64,000 nucleotides of DNA. It comes from Climacteris rufus. Taxonomy: Eukaryota > Chordata > Aves > Passeriformes > Climacteridae. Both the position numbers and the translations under genes were made by a program. The stretch lies in NCBI GenBank assembly GCA_013398175.1, contig VZRZ01003917.1:434001-498000 (forward strand). Reading direction: 5' to 3'. Below are positions 25,310-38,345 of the stretch, one piece after another. Each line of letters begins with the position of its first letter. Positions within the stretch are counted from its first letter, which is position 1. Below the pieces are notes generated by a model, which worked only from the letters and a program-made list of their open reading frames with translations, was not told the DNA's origin and did not search any database.

Positions 25310-25580
25310 NNNNNNNNNNNNNNNNNNNNNNNNNNNNNNNNNNNNNNNNNNNNNNNNNNNNNNNNNNNNNNNNNNNNNNNNNNNNNNNNNNNNNNNNNNN
25401 NNNNNNNNNNNNNNNNNNNNNNNNNNNNNNNNNNNNNNNNNNNNNNNNNNNNNNNNNNNNNNNNNNNNNNNNNNNNNNNNNNNNNNNNNNNNNNNNNNNN
25501 NNNNNNNNNNNNNNNNNNNNNNNNNNNNNNNNNNNNNNNNNNNNNNNNNNNNNNNNNNNNNNNNNNNNNNNNNNNNNNNN
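25310..25580. other. Assembly gap (271 Ns) in the HMGA2 promoter
   Basis: This run of N is flanked by purine-rich sequence on the left and very GC-rich sequence on the right (CCGCGCGGCCGCC begins at 25581). The likely HMGA2 TSS region is therefore missing or truncated. Its true length is unknown. Predicted reading frames that cross it are meaningless. Confidence 0.99.
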
Positions 25581-28500
25581 CCGCGCGGCCGCCGGGGAGG
25601 CGCTGCCGCCGCGGCGCGGGCTCGGCGCCTCGCGGGACGGCAGTCCCGGGGTAAGATGTGGGCGGTGTAACCCGGCGGCGGGTCGGAGCTGTCCTGCCGG
25701 GGGGGTGACGGCACGGGGAATGACCTCTTGCGGAGAGCCCGGCCCCGACATTGTTCTTCCCATGAGCATGGCGGGGCCGCAGGCTGCACCTCTTCCCACA
25801 CTCTGTAAATAAGGTGTCCCGCACAGCCCTCTCCCTCCGCCGGTGTTCGGTCCTCTCCCGTGCAAGCCACGGTCAGGCGCCCCGGCGCTGTGGCACAAGG
25901 ACATGGCCACAAAGGCCAGGGAGGACCCCGCTGTCTGTCCGTCCTCAAGAAAACGTTCACACCTGGGCTTCATGTGCGACTTGGGTATTCCCTCCAGTCC
26001 CAGACCTCCTGCGAGGTCTTGCGCTTTGGCTGAGAGCCACCCCTGTAACTGCCCGGTGCCATCCTGCCTCCCCTACTCAAGAGTGGACAAGCACAGGAGA
26101 GCCCGCAGAAGGAAAAGAAAAGTTGCATTATCGTATATAACACTGAAGAGGGCAGAGATACTGCTGCAACACTCCTTGTGCTAGCTATCGAAATGCTGCC
26201 AGTTGTCTTGACACCATATAAATACTTATGTCTATTGATAAATAAGGAAATACACTCTAGCAAAAAGTTACTGCAATCAAACATATGCAGTCATTGACTA
26301 GCAAGGACTGTGCTGAGGAGACAGCTGAGTTATTTTCTGTGGAATAGAAAAAGTACACTGCAGACAGATGGGCTAAAGAAAGAGTAATCCTAGAACACTT
26401 CTTAAGGCTGAAAATATTGCCAAAGTGTTCCTAATCCAATCACAAGACTCCCACAGCCTGCTTTCCTCCCATCCCCAAAAGCAACCAGCTATGGAAGATA
26501 GACATAGTCCACCTGTTAAATCTAACAGCTATCAGAAAAGCCTTGTAGTCCCTCTGCCTTTTATGAAATATTCAGTTCCCATCACACCATGAAGAAATCC
26601 ATAGGGCCCTACATCTATTTTGTACATCAAAAGATTAGGTTGCTGTGTGTGATCAGGATTCCAAGCGGAGGCTGTGAAGTCTATAGTTGAAAGTGCAGCA
26701 GCACATACCTTTTATAACATCTATTAATCTTTTTAAAGCACATTCATATATCTGTTTCTCTGGAAGAAAGTAGTATATGTAATTGGTAAAAGCCTGTTCC
26801 TCCAAAATATCCATCTCCACAGAATCATCCTATATGGGCTATTAATTGTTCCACTAGTCTTCCCTTGAGCAGTTCTAGTAAAAATACTGTAGTTCAAAGA
26901 TTTTTTACATACAGCCATGAGCAAATAATTTTCACATGAGAGCAATATTCCTAAGGTCACTGTTTGAAAGCTGTTCTGGACAAGAAGTCTTGACGCTTGC
27001 ACTGTGTCCAGCACAACAGAGGTCTTTCTACCATCTGACTACAGATTCACCATCACAAGAATCAGTATCCAAGATCTAAACAACTATAGGTCTTTTATTT
27101 ATTTGAAACTGTCCTGATTCCCTCCTTAACCGAAAGTCCTTGGATAATAAATCAATGTGATATCCTTATGGCAACTCTGGGGATACAGAGCTGTCTAGAC
27201 TAATCAAAGAACTTGTTCTTTTGTCATTTATATACAGAGTAACCTAACAAAGGTAAGCAAGGCAACATCCAGAACCCAGAAAGCCTGACTTCCTCAAGTG
27301 GCTGATGGAAGCTGAGGAGCCAGAAACAGCTCTTGGTTTTGTTCCAGGTTCCTTCCCAAAAGAGATGTGGTAGCTGTTCCTTCCACTGTTCCAATCCATC
27401 CTCTGATGGAATAGCTGTATTTACACTATATTCAGTGCAAACACCAGTGAATACAACTGTATAATTAATTGAAGGGAATACTGCAAAGTCACTGGAGTAG
27501 AGATGACCTACTTTCCACGAGCTTTGGTCTGAGATTTAAGCTTTTGTCTATTCACAGAAGTATTAATTACCACTGGTTTGTTTTTTTCCTGCAAGTATTC
27601 ATAATACAGTAGAAAATTTATAGACATAAAATAAGGCTTGATTTCTACTCTTCACAAGTCTAAAACTCAGGAAATTTTCAAAGAAATTAGAGGAATTTCC
27701 TTTAATTAAGGACGATTAAGAAGAATACAATGAAAAATAAGGTGCAGGTTTTGCTACCTAACCAAGAACACTTAAAGAGACTGGTACTCTGTAATCAGTC
27801 TGATGGCTTGTAGAGGGTTATTTTGCCTCTGTTGCCAGAGATCTTTTAAATTGTGCATTCTAATAGCAGCAGTAGTATTTTGCATCAGAATAAAGAACCA
27901 AGGTTGCAGGAAAGTATCTTTTTGAAAAACAGAAAATTACAGCTTAAATAGGTCTTGAAGATTATAAATAGCAGCAATAAATAGCTTCACTTGATCACTT
28001 CTTCGTCTGTTTCCTTTCTCGAAAGCCCATGGATGCAGAAGAAACCATGCTATGTATGGTCACAGGGAGATGTCAGCTATAGGTAGCAACCTAACATAAC
28101 CCATACATAAGTATAATTAACTCCCACCAGTGGAAGTCTGTGAGCTCACGTGGTCTGAGCTGCTAGTGCTTTACACAAGGAGAGAACTTTTTTATTTTTT
28201 TACAACTTGCAACATTTTGCTGAAGGTCGGTGATTGAGATGCCAACTGTGTGATAGGAAGTGTGCCACCGACTTTACAATGCTTGCTCACCACGTACATA
28301 GGAGGGCAAAGAGTCAGGGCACCCCTTTGTTCTGCTCAAGGGGGTCCTGTTTTCTCCACCCTGTTTCTCATGGAGTTCAAACTACTCAAAAGGAGTAGTG
28401 ATAGTAAGTTTAAGGCCTTAGCTTGCGGGGAACAGCAGTGTTTTAATTTTGAAAGAGATCTCTGGCCAGGAATGGGAGAGCAGATGGTAAATTTCTGACT

Positions 28501-30680
28501 GTTTCCTTAGTATTTCAAGAAACTTACAGCTCTGCACTGCCTCAGAAGGCTCCTTACAGGAACAGCCTTGGCCTGCTGGAGCTAGAGGCTGCCCTGTCCA
28601 GAAGGGTTGTATATTATTTGGGTATTTCACTTTCATGGCCAACCAGTGAAGCCAAAGATATTTATGTAGTTAAAGGTTACAGTGGGTACTCAAGGATGTG
28701 GGAATCCTGATACTCTGCTTCTAGAGAACCAGCCCGTGCAGGAGAAGTATGTTTTGAAAGTGTTGTCTGTACCTGTGGGAAAAGTTAACTTTTGTTTTCC
28801 ATGGTTCTTTTAAAATGTGGTGCCTCTGGGGATACAAGAAAGCAGAGAAAAGCAGGCACAGGAACGTTGAGTGCAGCTATCAGACGGGCCAGGGCAAATC
28901 TCCATTCTTCCACTCCTTTCATCCAGCTGGTGGGACCAACAGCGGCTGTTGCTTCATAATCAGCAACCTGGAGATGGCTTGGAGAATGCTTTAGGGAAGC
29001 ATGACTGTGACTGACAAACAAGACCCAGAAAAGATCATTAAGGCTCACTCTCAGGCCTTGACTGCACTGGGGAATTTCTTCCCTCCTCCAAATTCCCACC
29101 ACTGCCAATATGAATGCAGCTGCACAATTGTTAGAAATGTTGGGAGGCATAATATATGAGTTTTCATCTAGTCAGCCATTTGCAGCACTGTGTCAATTAA
29201 CCCTCCTCAGAGCAGGGTTAACTGATACAGTGCTGAAAACCACTGCTGGAACTGAAAGATGCCTATACGAAGGTTCCCATTGTTGCTAACTCTGGTGCAG
29301 CTGCAGTGGAATCAGCCCACATGGGATTATTTGGTAACAATTCTCCAACCTAAGAACTGCAACACAGCCACCTTATAGGCCAAAACACACTTCCGCTGCA
29401 CCTCAACAGCTATGCACCCAGGCTGTCACCATTCACAATGGGATTTCTTTCAGTCCAGAAGGTTCTTTTTGCATTTCTGTATGAAATACTCAGTACTTCC
29501 TCTCAGCAAACTGGTGTTCCTGTCACCTCCACAGAACTGCCTCTGCTCAATAGTTCTTACTGGCTCTGGACTTGAAGATGTGTGTTGGAAGAGCCAATTT
29601 TCTGTTAGTGTCTTTTCATTGATTCACACATTCAGTAATTCAAAACCAAATTTGGTTTTTCACTCATGGAAACTGTAATTTGTTTTTTGTTTTAATTTCT
29701 TAATGCAGATCCAGTTCTTTAATTTATGGCTGAAGTTTCTTGTTCACTAATAATTTTGCCTTTTTTACTGTTAATGAGTAAAGCCTTATTTATGCAGAGC
29801 AGCACCATGAAGACTCAAGCTGATTTCTGATGGAGTAAAGTTCTATTTTGAATGAGCAGAGTTGGCAGAATCAGTCCCACTTGTTTCCATGTGCTTTAGG
29901 AAGCAGTTATGAAACAGACTGGTGAAATGGGTATTTCACCCTCTGCTGAGTAAGACTAATACTTCTAAAAAGCCCCTCTCTATCCTTCTTCTACATCCAT
30001 GTCCAACACTAACTGAAACAAGGAAGTGTTGTTTGGCATTTGTTACACTTTTGAACCACTATTTATCAGACAGATGCTGGCAGTCAGGTTTTTTTAAGTG
30101 CAGTTTGCAAGTGTGAAAACGTTGAAGCCTAGACTCAGCAAAAATCTCAGTGAAAAACTCTAGCTCACTAAAGCCCCTGATTAATGACAAGCAGGTTGCA
30201 GTTCATGCATGGCATTTTATGCAAATACAGAACACAGCTATTTGCAGAATTCTGGGCAACTGCACATGCCTATGAATATCTACAAAGGCTCAACATACCC
30301 ACCCACGGAAATGGCAAAGGGGCAGACACAGAGGAGCTGCAAGCCCCAGCCTCCCAGCTGTAGAGGTGAGCATTAGAGCTTAGCTCAGGGTGTTGGGATG
30401 TTGAGCAAAACTGATTTGGCAGAAACTTGGATACAACTGAATATTTTGAGAAAGGGGAAAGGAAGTAGCTCACTCTTCCTTCATTCCTGATACTGCTGTG
30501 GTGGCTGTTTCTTCCCCCAAAGATCCCTGTGGACAAAGGGAAGTGGGCACAGTAACCGAGTTGCGTGCGAAGCAGGTGTGACAGCTGTCTGTGGAAGGAA
30601 GGAGTAGCTCCATGCTGACTACCCTTTTAGGTCAGATTGAGATGTGGGGATGCATGATACAGTTCTCAGCTCACAGTTGT

Positions 30681-30757
30681 CATGTTTATATGTTTATAAA
30701 CTTGTTTATATGTTTGTTTAAATGGTAAACATGTTTATATGTTTGCTTAAATGGTTT
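30681..30757. repeat. Imperfect tandem repeat, TGTTTATATGTTT unit
   Basis: The motif TGTTTATATGTTT followed by an AAATGGT-type spacer recurs. The best pair of copies is 30702-30726 and 30731-30755, with a partial copy at 30683-30699. It looks like local slippage or duplication, not a mobile element. Confidence 0.7.
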
Positions 30758-32040
30758 TCATTAATGTCCTGAAAAGTTCTTATAAACAAGCTAAACAATT
30801 TCCATCCCAAATCCCAGTGGAACTGGATTTCTCCTCTCCTTTACCCCTTTTTCTTTTCCCTTCAATATCAGGCTCAGAATCTTTCATATGCTTTTATACG
30901 AAATTCAGTGATTAAAAGTATTTAAGACTGGCTCATTTTTCTCTGCAATGAGTTCAGTTATTTCCTTTTTATATCTTCCAGAATTTACTATACCATATCT
31001 AAATATTGGCTGCAGTCCACATGTTTTAGATCATTCTCTATAATGGTCCTGTTGTTATAGAATCCTTTGTGTGTGTGTGAGAAAGAGAGAACATGCATAT
31101 GTGTTGGAAGCAAGACAGGGTGCATAGAATTGTTTGGAAAGAGAAATCAGGGTATACTAATTCCATAAGGGATTTCTGAACTGGTAACATAAAAGTGATA
31201 AAAATAGTGAGTACTGAAATTACAGACTTCCAGTTCATTACCTTCTATGTGAGATAAATAATATTTCTGATCCCAACATGGTACTCTACTATATATATTC
31301 TACCAATATATCACTCATTCACCTTTCATTGCTGTATAATTTTAAAGATCAGATTTATTGTTGTCACATTTCCTCATTTTCACTTGTATTCTCAATGCAG
31401 ATCCTTTGACCTGAGTCATATGTGTTAGTCAGTGGTAAGGCAAAACTAAGGCAGCAGTTGAAAGTCCTTGCCCATTAATCCAAAAGCTCATTACCTGCTG
31501 AAGACCATACAGAGAACATGCACATTTAGGGTAAATCAGCAATTTAAGGTAAAAGCAAGACTTGATGCTTCATTTGACAAATCATAAGCTTTAACCAAAA
31601 CAAATAAAAAACTCAACTCACAATGTCATAATGTATGGCTAGAGCTCATGAAGATGTAACTGAGAAACCTCTCTACTCCCAGGACAAAATGAAATCAGTA
31701 GCCCTGTTGAAGTGGGTGCCTTTGACTCTTGCCTGTGACTCCACACATAGAGGATGCATTTAAGTGGCAAAGAGACAGCATCAATCTAGTGCATGTTCAT
31801 TCCCTACACGGACTGACTTTTTGCCCAGGAAGTGCGCCTTACCTCACAGTCCATCAGATAAACCAGTTCACGCTCACAGCAGGCTGGACATCCTCATGGA
31901 TGCATGTACGGAATCACAAGAGCATGGCAAATTTGCTCTCAAATTTCTTTCAAATTCTCACTGGGGACAAGTCCTAAGACAGCCTGTCAGTGCTGTAAAT
32001 TCAGACCTCTTTCCCATGTGGAGACGTTCTCCACCACCCA

Positions 32041-32060
32041 GAACAGAACAGAACAGAACA
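32041..32060. repeat. GAACA pentanucleotide microsatellite, four units
   Basis: Four perfect GAACA units are seen directly. Nothing suggests a function. Confidence 0.85.
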
Positions 32061-32919
32061 GATGCAAAAACCCCTGAACTAGCTACTCCACTCACGTCCC
32101 ACCATGTTGGGCCCTGAGTTGGAGATTAGGCAGTTAGAGGGCTGAGTGGATATCATTTTATGCTGCAATGAATTTCACCCAAAGAGAGTATACTTAGTTT
32201 CCATATATTTTTTTCCCCCACAAGCTAAGATAAATTTCTGCTTTGGTCCATTAACAATACTTGTATTTTTAATCAGAATTATTTTGTACTGTATTTTCTT
32301 TGGAAATAACAGTAATACAGTTTATGTGAAATACAAACAAATGAGGAAACCATTTTTACCTAAATGTATGAATAGCATTTTGCAATTTGTCATTGTGATA
32401 TATTTATCTTTTGAACTTTAAGTGAGCTCAGCTGAAAAAAATGCTTCTCTTCATCACAACTGGAAAATATATTACACTAGAGAAGTATATTGCTGCTTTA
32501 GTTTAGAAATTAGAGGCTAAATATAATTTTCCACTATACTTACTTTCACAAAGTATGGAATAAATTATTTACACTACAGTAAATTCTTAGTACATGTTCC
32601 AAAAGGTGGTAAAATCAGCATTCTCAATTAAATTAATGGATATTTTGTGAATGTGCATTAAATGTAAGACCTTTAAGATCTTGTGTTGCCTGCTGAAGCC
32701 TTGAAACCACTATAATACAGCTAGAACAAAACAAATCTGTCAACAAAATGAAGCCTGGAGGAAGGAAAAGAAAGTAGTATGGAACAGAAAGCCAGACTGG
32801 CCAGTGGAGTGATGACAGTTAAGCAGCTGAAGATTTGGGCTTGCTGTCTGTGTGACAGCCATCCCCTTCTAGAGGCACAGTGTGTGTTAGTCACTACATG
32901 TAGTCTTTCTAACCAACCC

Positions 32920-33450
32920 TTCGTGCAAACCCAGAGGTGCCCGTGGCTCCCAGCCAGGCGCGCTGCATCAGTGGCCGCAGCAGCAGCAGGAGCAGGGCAG
33001 TGCAGGAGCTCCATGCCCAGGCTCCCGGCCACACTGGCTTCCCCGCGCACCCGCACAGTGAAGTCGCTCCCCGCTTCCGAGCCGCCCCAGCAAATGGCTG
33101 CAGGAGCAGAGAGAGCCCTTCAGCCTGGGCCTCGCTGCCTTAGCTCCCCTGGATGGCTTGGGAGGCAGGAGGAGAGCTGGCCACACCCTGGATGAGCGCT
33201 TCCAGCAATGGCAGCTGCTCCCAGCCGCCATTTTGCCCAGGGGTCATTTGCCTGTCACATCCCAGACATGGAACCCTCGTGTGACGGGAGAGCAGCCAAG
33301 CAGCCATCCCCACAGGCTGCGGCCGGGTGGGAGCTGTGGCTGCTGCCAGAACAATTCATCTGACTCACAGCCCCTTCCTTACACGCTCCAAAGCTGTAGC
33401 CAGGGAAGAAGGCTGTGCGAACAGGCCGTGGGCCTGATGAATTGTCCCAC
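32920..33450. promoter_or_regulatory. Compact GC-rich, CpG-containing element about 8.5 kb upstream of HMGA2
   Basis: This is a sharply bounded GC-rich block in AT-rich DNA. It contains CpG clusters (GGCGCGC, CCCCGCGCACCCGC, CGAGCCGCC) and a perfect YY1-type site GCCGCCATTTTG at 33224-33235. YY1 sites in CpG-rich DNA are common at promoters and chromatin-loop anchors. Frames of up to 138 codons cross it but are a by-product of high GC. It could be an orphan promoter or enhancer, or the exon of an unknown transcript. Confidence 0.45.
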
Positions 33451-33599
33451 CTGCCATGAAAGCCAGCACTCCATAGGATGAGAACCTGTTTCCTACAGTG
33501 TATGGTCATCACGTTTCAAACCTGTTGCGTTTCTTTGATAATTAGGCTGTGTTTTGTCCATTTGCCCATGTGCGCATGTGGAGTGCAAAGGAAGGTCCA

Positions 33600-33815
33600 G
33601 GGTTTATAGCATCAGTTGGGAGCTCAGGAAATGGAGACAACTCCTGTTCGTTCTTGTCTGACCTGGGGCAAACCACATACACGCAGCACCTTGGAAGTAT
33701 TTGGATACCTACCTCCCACCTAGCTGAGCAAGGATGAAAATCTGAGCCCTATCAGGAAAATACAGATGTGAGTATTCCCTATCTTCCAGGGCCATTATGA
33801 AGATGAAGACATTTC
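33600..33815 (+). repeat. Possible MIR-like SINE relic
   Basis: The blocks TCTGACCTGGGGCAAACCAC and, further on, AATACAGATGTGAGTATTCC with a following GGGCCATTATGAAGATGAAG loosely follow the MIR order: a GACCTTGGGCAAGTCAC block, an AAAATGGGGATAATA block, then a GGTTGTTGTGAGGATTAA block. Divergence is high, so this is tentative. Confidence 0.4.
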
Positions 33816-36800
33816 TGGTCTACAGAAATGCTTGTGATGGCAGTCATTCAAAACCCATATATATGAGAGAGGGTAGTGCAAACACAGAGGAAAAGCTGCA
33901 TGGTTACGTAAGGCAAAGAAACATCTTTAGATGTTTTTAGTTGTGGCTCAGAATTGGTAAAAAAGATGTGTAACATCTTTATACTTAAAATCTCAGTCTG
34001 AAAACATAAATAGTCTTTTATTTATTTTTCTGAATAATGATATCAGTAAGAGACCATTATATAATCACAAGAAAATTAAAACTCTCCAGGGCATGATCTT
34101 AGCTGTGTAATTAACGGAGGTGGTTAAAAGTACAAAGTGACCCTGAAGTAAAATTTGTACCAGAACCACACCTCATTATGTTTGGCCGCCTAAGTCTGTC
34201 ATAAATAGAGATGTTTATTACACATCTGCCATTTAAAGTACATATTACATGCAGTGTTATATTTTATTTAGATTTAAGAATTTAAAAACATATGATGACA
34301 AGCTGCGTTACTATTAACACATGCCTGAGGGGCCAGGCTGCACATTCACATTGTGCCTTAGGTTATATTATAGTTCTTTCACTTCAGTGGTACAAATCAT
34401 TTACAGAAGTATATTGTGTAATTAGCGTGCCTAATTTCAGTCCATGGAGTTTCATTGATGGGAAAGAACAATCAAACCCTGCATATCCATTCATATTTAT
34501 TTGACCAAATTTTGAGGTCTGTCCTTAGAACATGCTGCTTTCAACAGCAAATGGCATTAAAATCTCTAGAAATTCCCAAAGCAGAAGCAGTTATTTACTT
34601 TCCTTATGATTTTTTTTTTTGCTTTGATTCAGTACTGGCTCCAATATAAAGGCAGAAAGGGCAAGAGATGGTGCACCAGTTATATGCTTCTTAATTCTCT
34701 CTTCTTCAGGTTTGTTTTCCTGAACAGACTGCTCTCCTGGACTAGCTCCAGGGCTGGCTTTGAAGAAATCTTTCACAGAAAATAATCTTGTCCAGGATCT
34801 GCAGGGAATGAAGTACCTTTCTAAGCATGTGGGTTATTTCCAGCAGATCCTAAGCACTTCACTTGGCCAGTGAGGAAAAACAAGTATAGTTTCTCCCATG
34901 TGATAACTTCGATGAAGAAAAATTCCACCTACTAGTCAGCTTTTCTTTGTAAGCTATTTATCTGAAGTCATTCTGTATCACAATTTTCTAGTTATCATGT
35001 ATATTAACTGTGTGTTAGGGTTGGAAAATTTTATATACATCTCTAAGATATATATCTGGATAACGAACACAATATTGTGATGCTGTGGATAATGTTACTC
35101 AGAACACTGTCAAAGAAAATTAATCCTTACTATGAGTCCTATCAGACTTTTCTGTAGTGTTTCATAGTATGGATCACCTGGCAGCCCTGACTGATTTCTA
35201 AAAAGCTGAAGTAGCAAATTTGAATGCTTCAAAATGAGCCGGGACCATCCCTTCAGATCAAATCCAGGGAAGTACAGTAGCATCTTTAGTGCTTACCTGA
35301 GAAGTCTTTCAGCGTTTAGTTTTTAACTGATCAGTCAATCTGCAAGACCTAGTAAGAGGGACAGAGTGAAATGCTAGCAGTTCATTAAGCCTGTCCATCT
35401 CTATATTTCTCCTGATAAAAAGTAAGTACCAGAATTACCCATATTCCTTAATACCACAGTGCAAGCCAGAGCTGTACATAAGGTATCTGGCAAAAACCAA
35501 ATGCAAGTCATCAGGTGTTAGAAAGGGAGGTGCACTTAAAGCAATTTCCAAATTTCCCTAACAGCAATTTTCTCTACCATGGGGACCTCTCTCCTCAGAT
35601 TCTCAACTTAGTTCACAATCTTAAGGTCACTTAAGATACCAAAATCACTGCAACAGAAGAAAAAAAATTAAAATGCTATCTGAGCTTAACAGCAAAAGAT
35701 GAAAATGCCTCCACTGGCAGAAAAGTTGCAGTGGGAACTCAGCAGTCCTCTTCCTATTTTGTCTGTCATCACCCCTTTGAGTGTGTTCCGGCTGGCCAGG
35801 CAGTAAACATAACATGTAGAATGGAATCACAGCAAGTAGAATCCCTTGTCCATTTGATTGTTAGGGTCATGGAGGGAGCTGGGACAACCACACACACATC
35901 TGAGTGACAGAGAATATTGAGGGAGAGAGAAAAAAGAGTAGGGAACAGAAGAGGGAAGGGACTACATCTGTCGTCAGGGGTGCTGAGAAGAGCATATCAA
36001 GCATAATGCAGAAAATTGTGTCATTTATCCGATGTATGACACTACTTGGGATTTATTGACAATATTTTTCAAGCACTTTTTTGTTGCACATTTGAAGCAG
36101 TGCTTAGTACCATAGGTCTAACTACCTAACTCCTTTACTGATGGAAGGAAAAGCCCACATATTAACACAAGAGAATCCTCTTAATATTATCCAAAATAGC
36201 TTTTCCATATAGCATTTGAATACTCAGCAGTCCAGTTGCAGTTCTAGGGTATATTTCTGTGTGACTGAATATGTACAACAACAAATGCCTTAGAAGATCT
36301 CAGCTGGTCTATAGAATAAAATTCTACATTACCTGATAGGTTAAAATGGATAATAGAAATTTAGCATATGTCGTGGTAGAGTGTTGTTTATCCTACCTAT
36401 TAAAGGACAATATTCCATGTCTATGGAAAAAGACAAATGTTTTAATGTGGGAAGAAGGTGTTTGCAGGGTATATTTACTGGCTTTTGGTCCTCTTTCAGT
36501 ACAGAATAGCCAAAAGCAAGCTACTCCAACACTCCAAACAAGAACTGGTAAAATCTATGCAACATACACAGTCTTTAGTGTCTACATGTATAATCTTTAA
36601 AGATACATATCTCTATGAAAATATGAACTCTGAGTTTAAGAAACAGAAAGTTACAGTTGTTCTTCTTTGTCCTCAAAGTCAAATGCTTAAACTTCTGTGA
36701 ATCTAGTTACAAATGTTTTTAATAGAAGCATATAAATCACAGTTTCATATATAATTATTTTATAACAGTGTATTTTACATTTACTAAGAACAGGTGCTAC

Positions 36801-37267
36801 ATCCGTAATAGAATTGGAGAAGTAGTAACTGTATTTTGATTTCTGACAATGTATAAGGTAATATGTGTGCAGTAACATCAGTACAGATGCTTCCATTGAA
36901 TTGAGCAGGATTTTTGGAGTGTAAATTTTAAAGAAATCTCAAAAATCTAGATGTCATATGTTTGAATGTTGGTTTATTGCAAGGGTGTATGTTCTTTAAA
37001 ACAGAATACAGCTATCAGGCATTACACTGTTTGACAGAATGAACGTTTTCCTAAATGCATGAACTTTGTGTGAAGCAAAAAAACCCTAAAATTTGATGGA
37101 ACATTCATGCATTAATTGGCATAACTAAATAATGGAATAACAGAGCTGCATGAAATATAATACTCTCCTATTTCCCCAAGTCTCTCTCATTCCAACCAAG
37201 ACAGCTTATTTTCACTGAGAATTCAATATTTCATAGGCTCAGTACTTTGGCCAGGACCCAGCTGAGT

Positions 37268-37318
37268 AGGTAATTCTGTTCTTTTCAGTGGAGTTACTTA
37301 CATGCCTAAAATTAAGAA
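37268..37318 (+). repeat. Ancient amniote repeat remnant
   Basis: The segment containing TTTTCAGTGGAGTTACTTAC, followed by ATGCCTAAAATTAAG, resembles a widespread old amniote repeat tail with TCAATGGAGTTACTCACATG and a following AGTAAAGTTAAG block. It is short and diverged, and assigning it to a CR1/L3 family is tentative. Confidence 0.4.
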
Positions 37319-38295
37319 GGAGATTATGTACTCTAATGGACAGAATGCAGAATACTCCATTTCTTTTCAGAGTCTCATCTGCAGGCTGCGTATATTGACA
37401 CTTTGCATTTTGTTTTGTTGTATGCAGCTACATATATTTGAAAAGTAGAATCAAGAGGGAAACTAATGAGACTAGGAATAAGGAATTGAAATTAGTCTCA
37501 ATTTTGATCCAAAAGTGACCACCAGACTGTTTTTGCAAGATTCTGCCACTGCTGCAGTCATCAGAGAAATCAACTGAAACCATCTTAATTTTGAAGGTAA
37601 GTGCTATTTGTATTGCATTACTTCAACATTTAGGGCAAGCTAATTTTGCAGCGACTTGGGAATCTCAATACAGAGATAGTGTGGGGAAGACAGCAGAGTA
37701 CAGGAATATTTGGGAAAGACAGTTTGATGTTGATGTCATGATTTGATAATTGATTTTATTCTGTGGAAAGAACAAGTTTCTGAGAATTGTATGCTTTTAA
37801 AAGAAACCCCAGGTATGTACTGAAAAAGGGTGGTGCTCCACCAGCAATGATGTTAAACTAGTCCTTCTAAAGAAACAATCCATTAACTTCAACCATACTT
37901 GAAAGAACGAAGTCTCAAAAATAATTAGGCTCCCAGAAGTAACTAAGGGGGATCTAAATGACTGTTCTCACAGGAATTGGGCAGAATTCAGGTGTAATAT
38001 GTTAAATTTTACAGTAGCCCTTTATCCACTCAGTGCAGATGGTTGATTGGTCATTCAGAAGACATTCCAAACTTGGTGCAAAACTCCTCTTTTTGTCTGG
38101 TAGGGAAAGTAAAATGTTCACAGCAAAAAGGAGGAAAACCAGTGGATAACCAACACCCACGGGGAGTGTGTTCAGGCTTCATTAGATACTCATAGAACAG
38201 TGTGTATGGTTGCTCCAGATTTAGCTGTCATTTAAGACTTTAGAGTGTAGGTGGATAGATACCGAATCCAGTAGTAAACAGAGCAGGAGAGCTGG

Positions 38296-38345
38296 GAAAC
38301 AGTATGAATGAAGCAAAATCGAAAACAGTATGAATGAAGGAAAAT
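38296..38345. repeat. 24-base near-perfect direct duplication
   Basis: The two copies, 38296-38319 and 38322-38345, share AACAGTATGAATGAAG and flanking bases, with two mismatches and a 2-base spacer. It looks like a recent local tandem duplication. Confidence 0.85.

Larger units (their letters stand above)
22660..25900. promoter_or_regulatory. CpG island spanning HMGA2 promoter, exon 1 and 5' intron 1
   Basis: CpG dinucleotides and GC content rise abruptly near 22.66 kb and fall away after about 25.9 kb, flanked on both sides by AT-rich DNA. The island covers the promoter, the leader, exon 1 and about 1.7 kb of intron 1. GC-rich sequence continues right up to the far side of the gap (25581-25760, with GGCCGC and GGGCGG motifs). 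In human this promoter region also has an antisense transcript, RPSAP52, so bidirectional activity is possible. No antisense exon can be proven here. Confidence 0.85.
25901..32919. other. Upstream intergenic DNA, no gene recognised
   Basis: AT-rich sequence begins once the HMGA2 CpG island ends. Open frames are short and none looks coding; the longest is about 121 codons at 28785-29150 on the minus strand and resembles nothing known. It contains a small tandem repeat near 30.7 kb, a GAACA tract at 32041-32060 and a possible old repeat remnant near 29.81-29.89 kb. Any enhancer in it cannot be recognised from the sequence alone. Confidence 0.75.

Noticed and set aside
25175..25973. Frames of 190-261 codons crossing the N run
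   Set aside because: They exist only because Ns do not create stop codons. There is no supporting sequence on either side.
32721..33481. Several frames of 85-138 codons in the GC-rich element
   Set aside because: Open on both strands at once with low-complexity composition. No similarity to known proteins.
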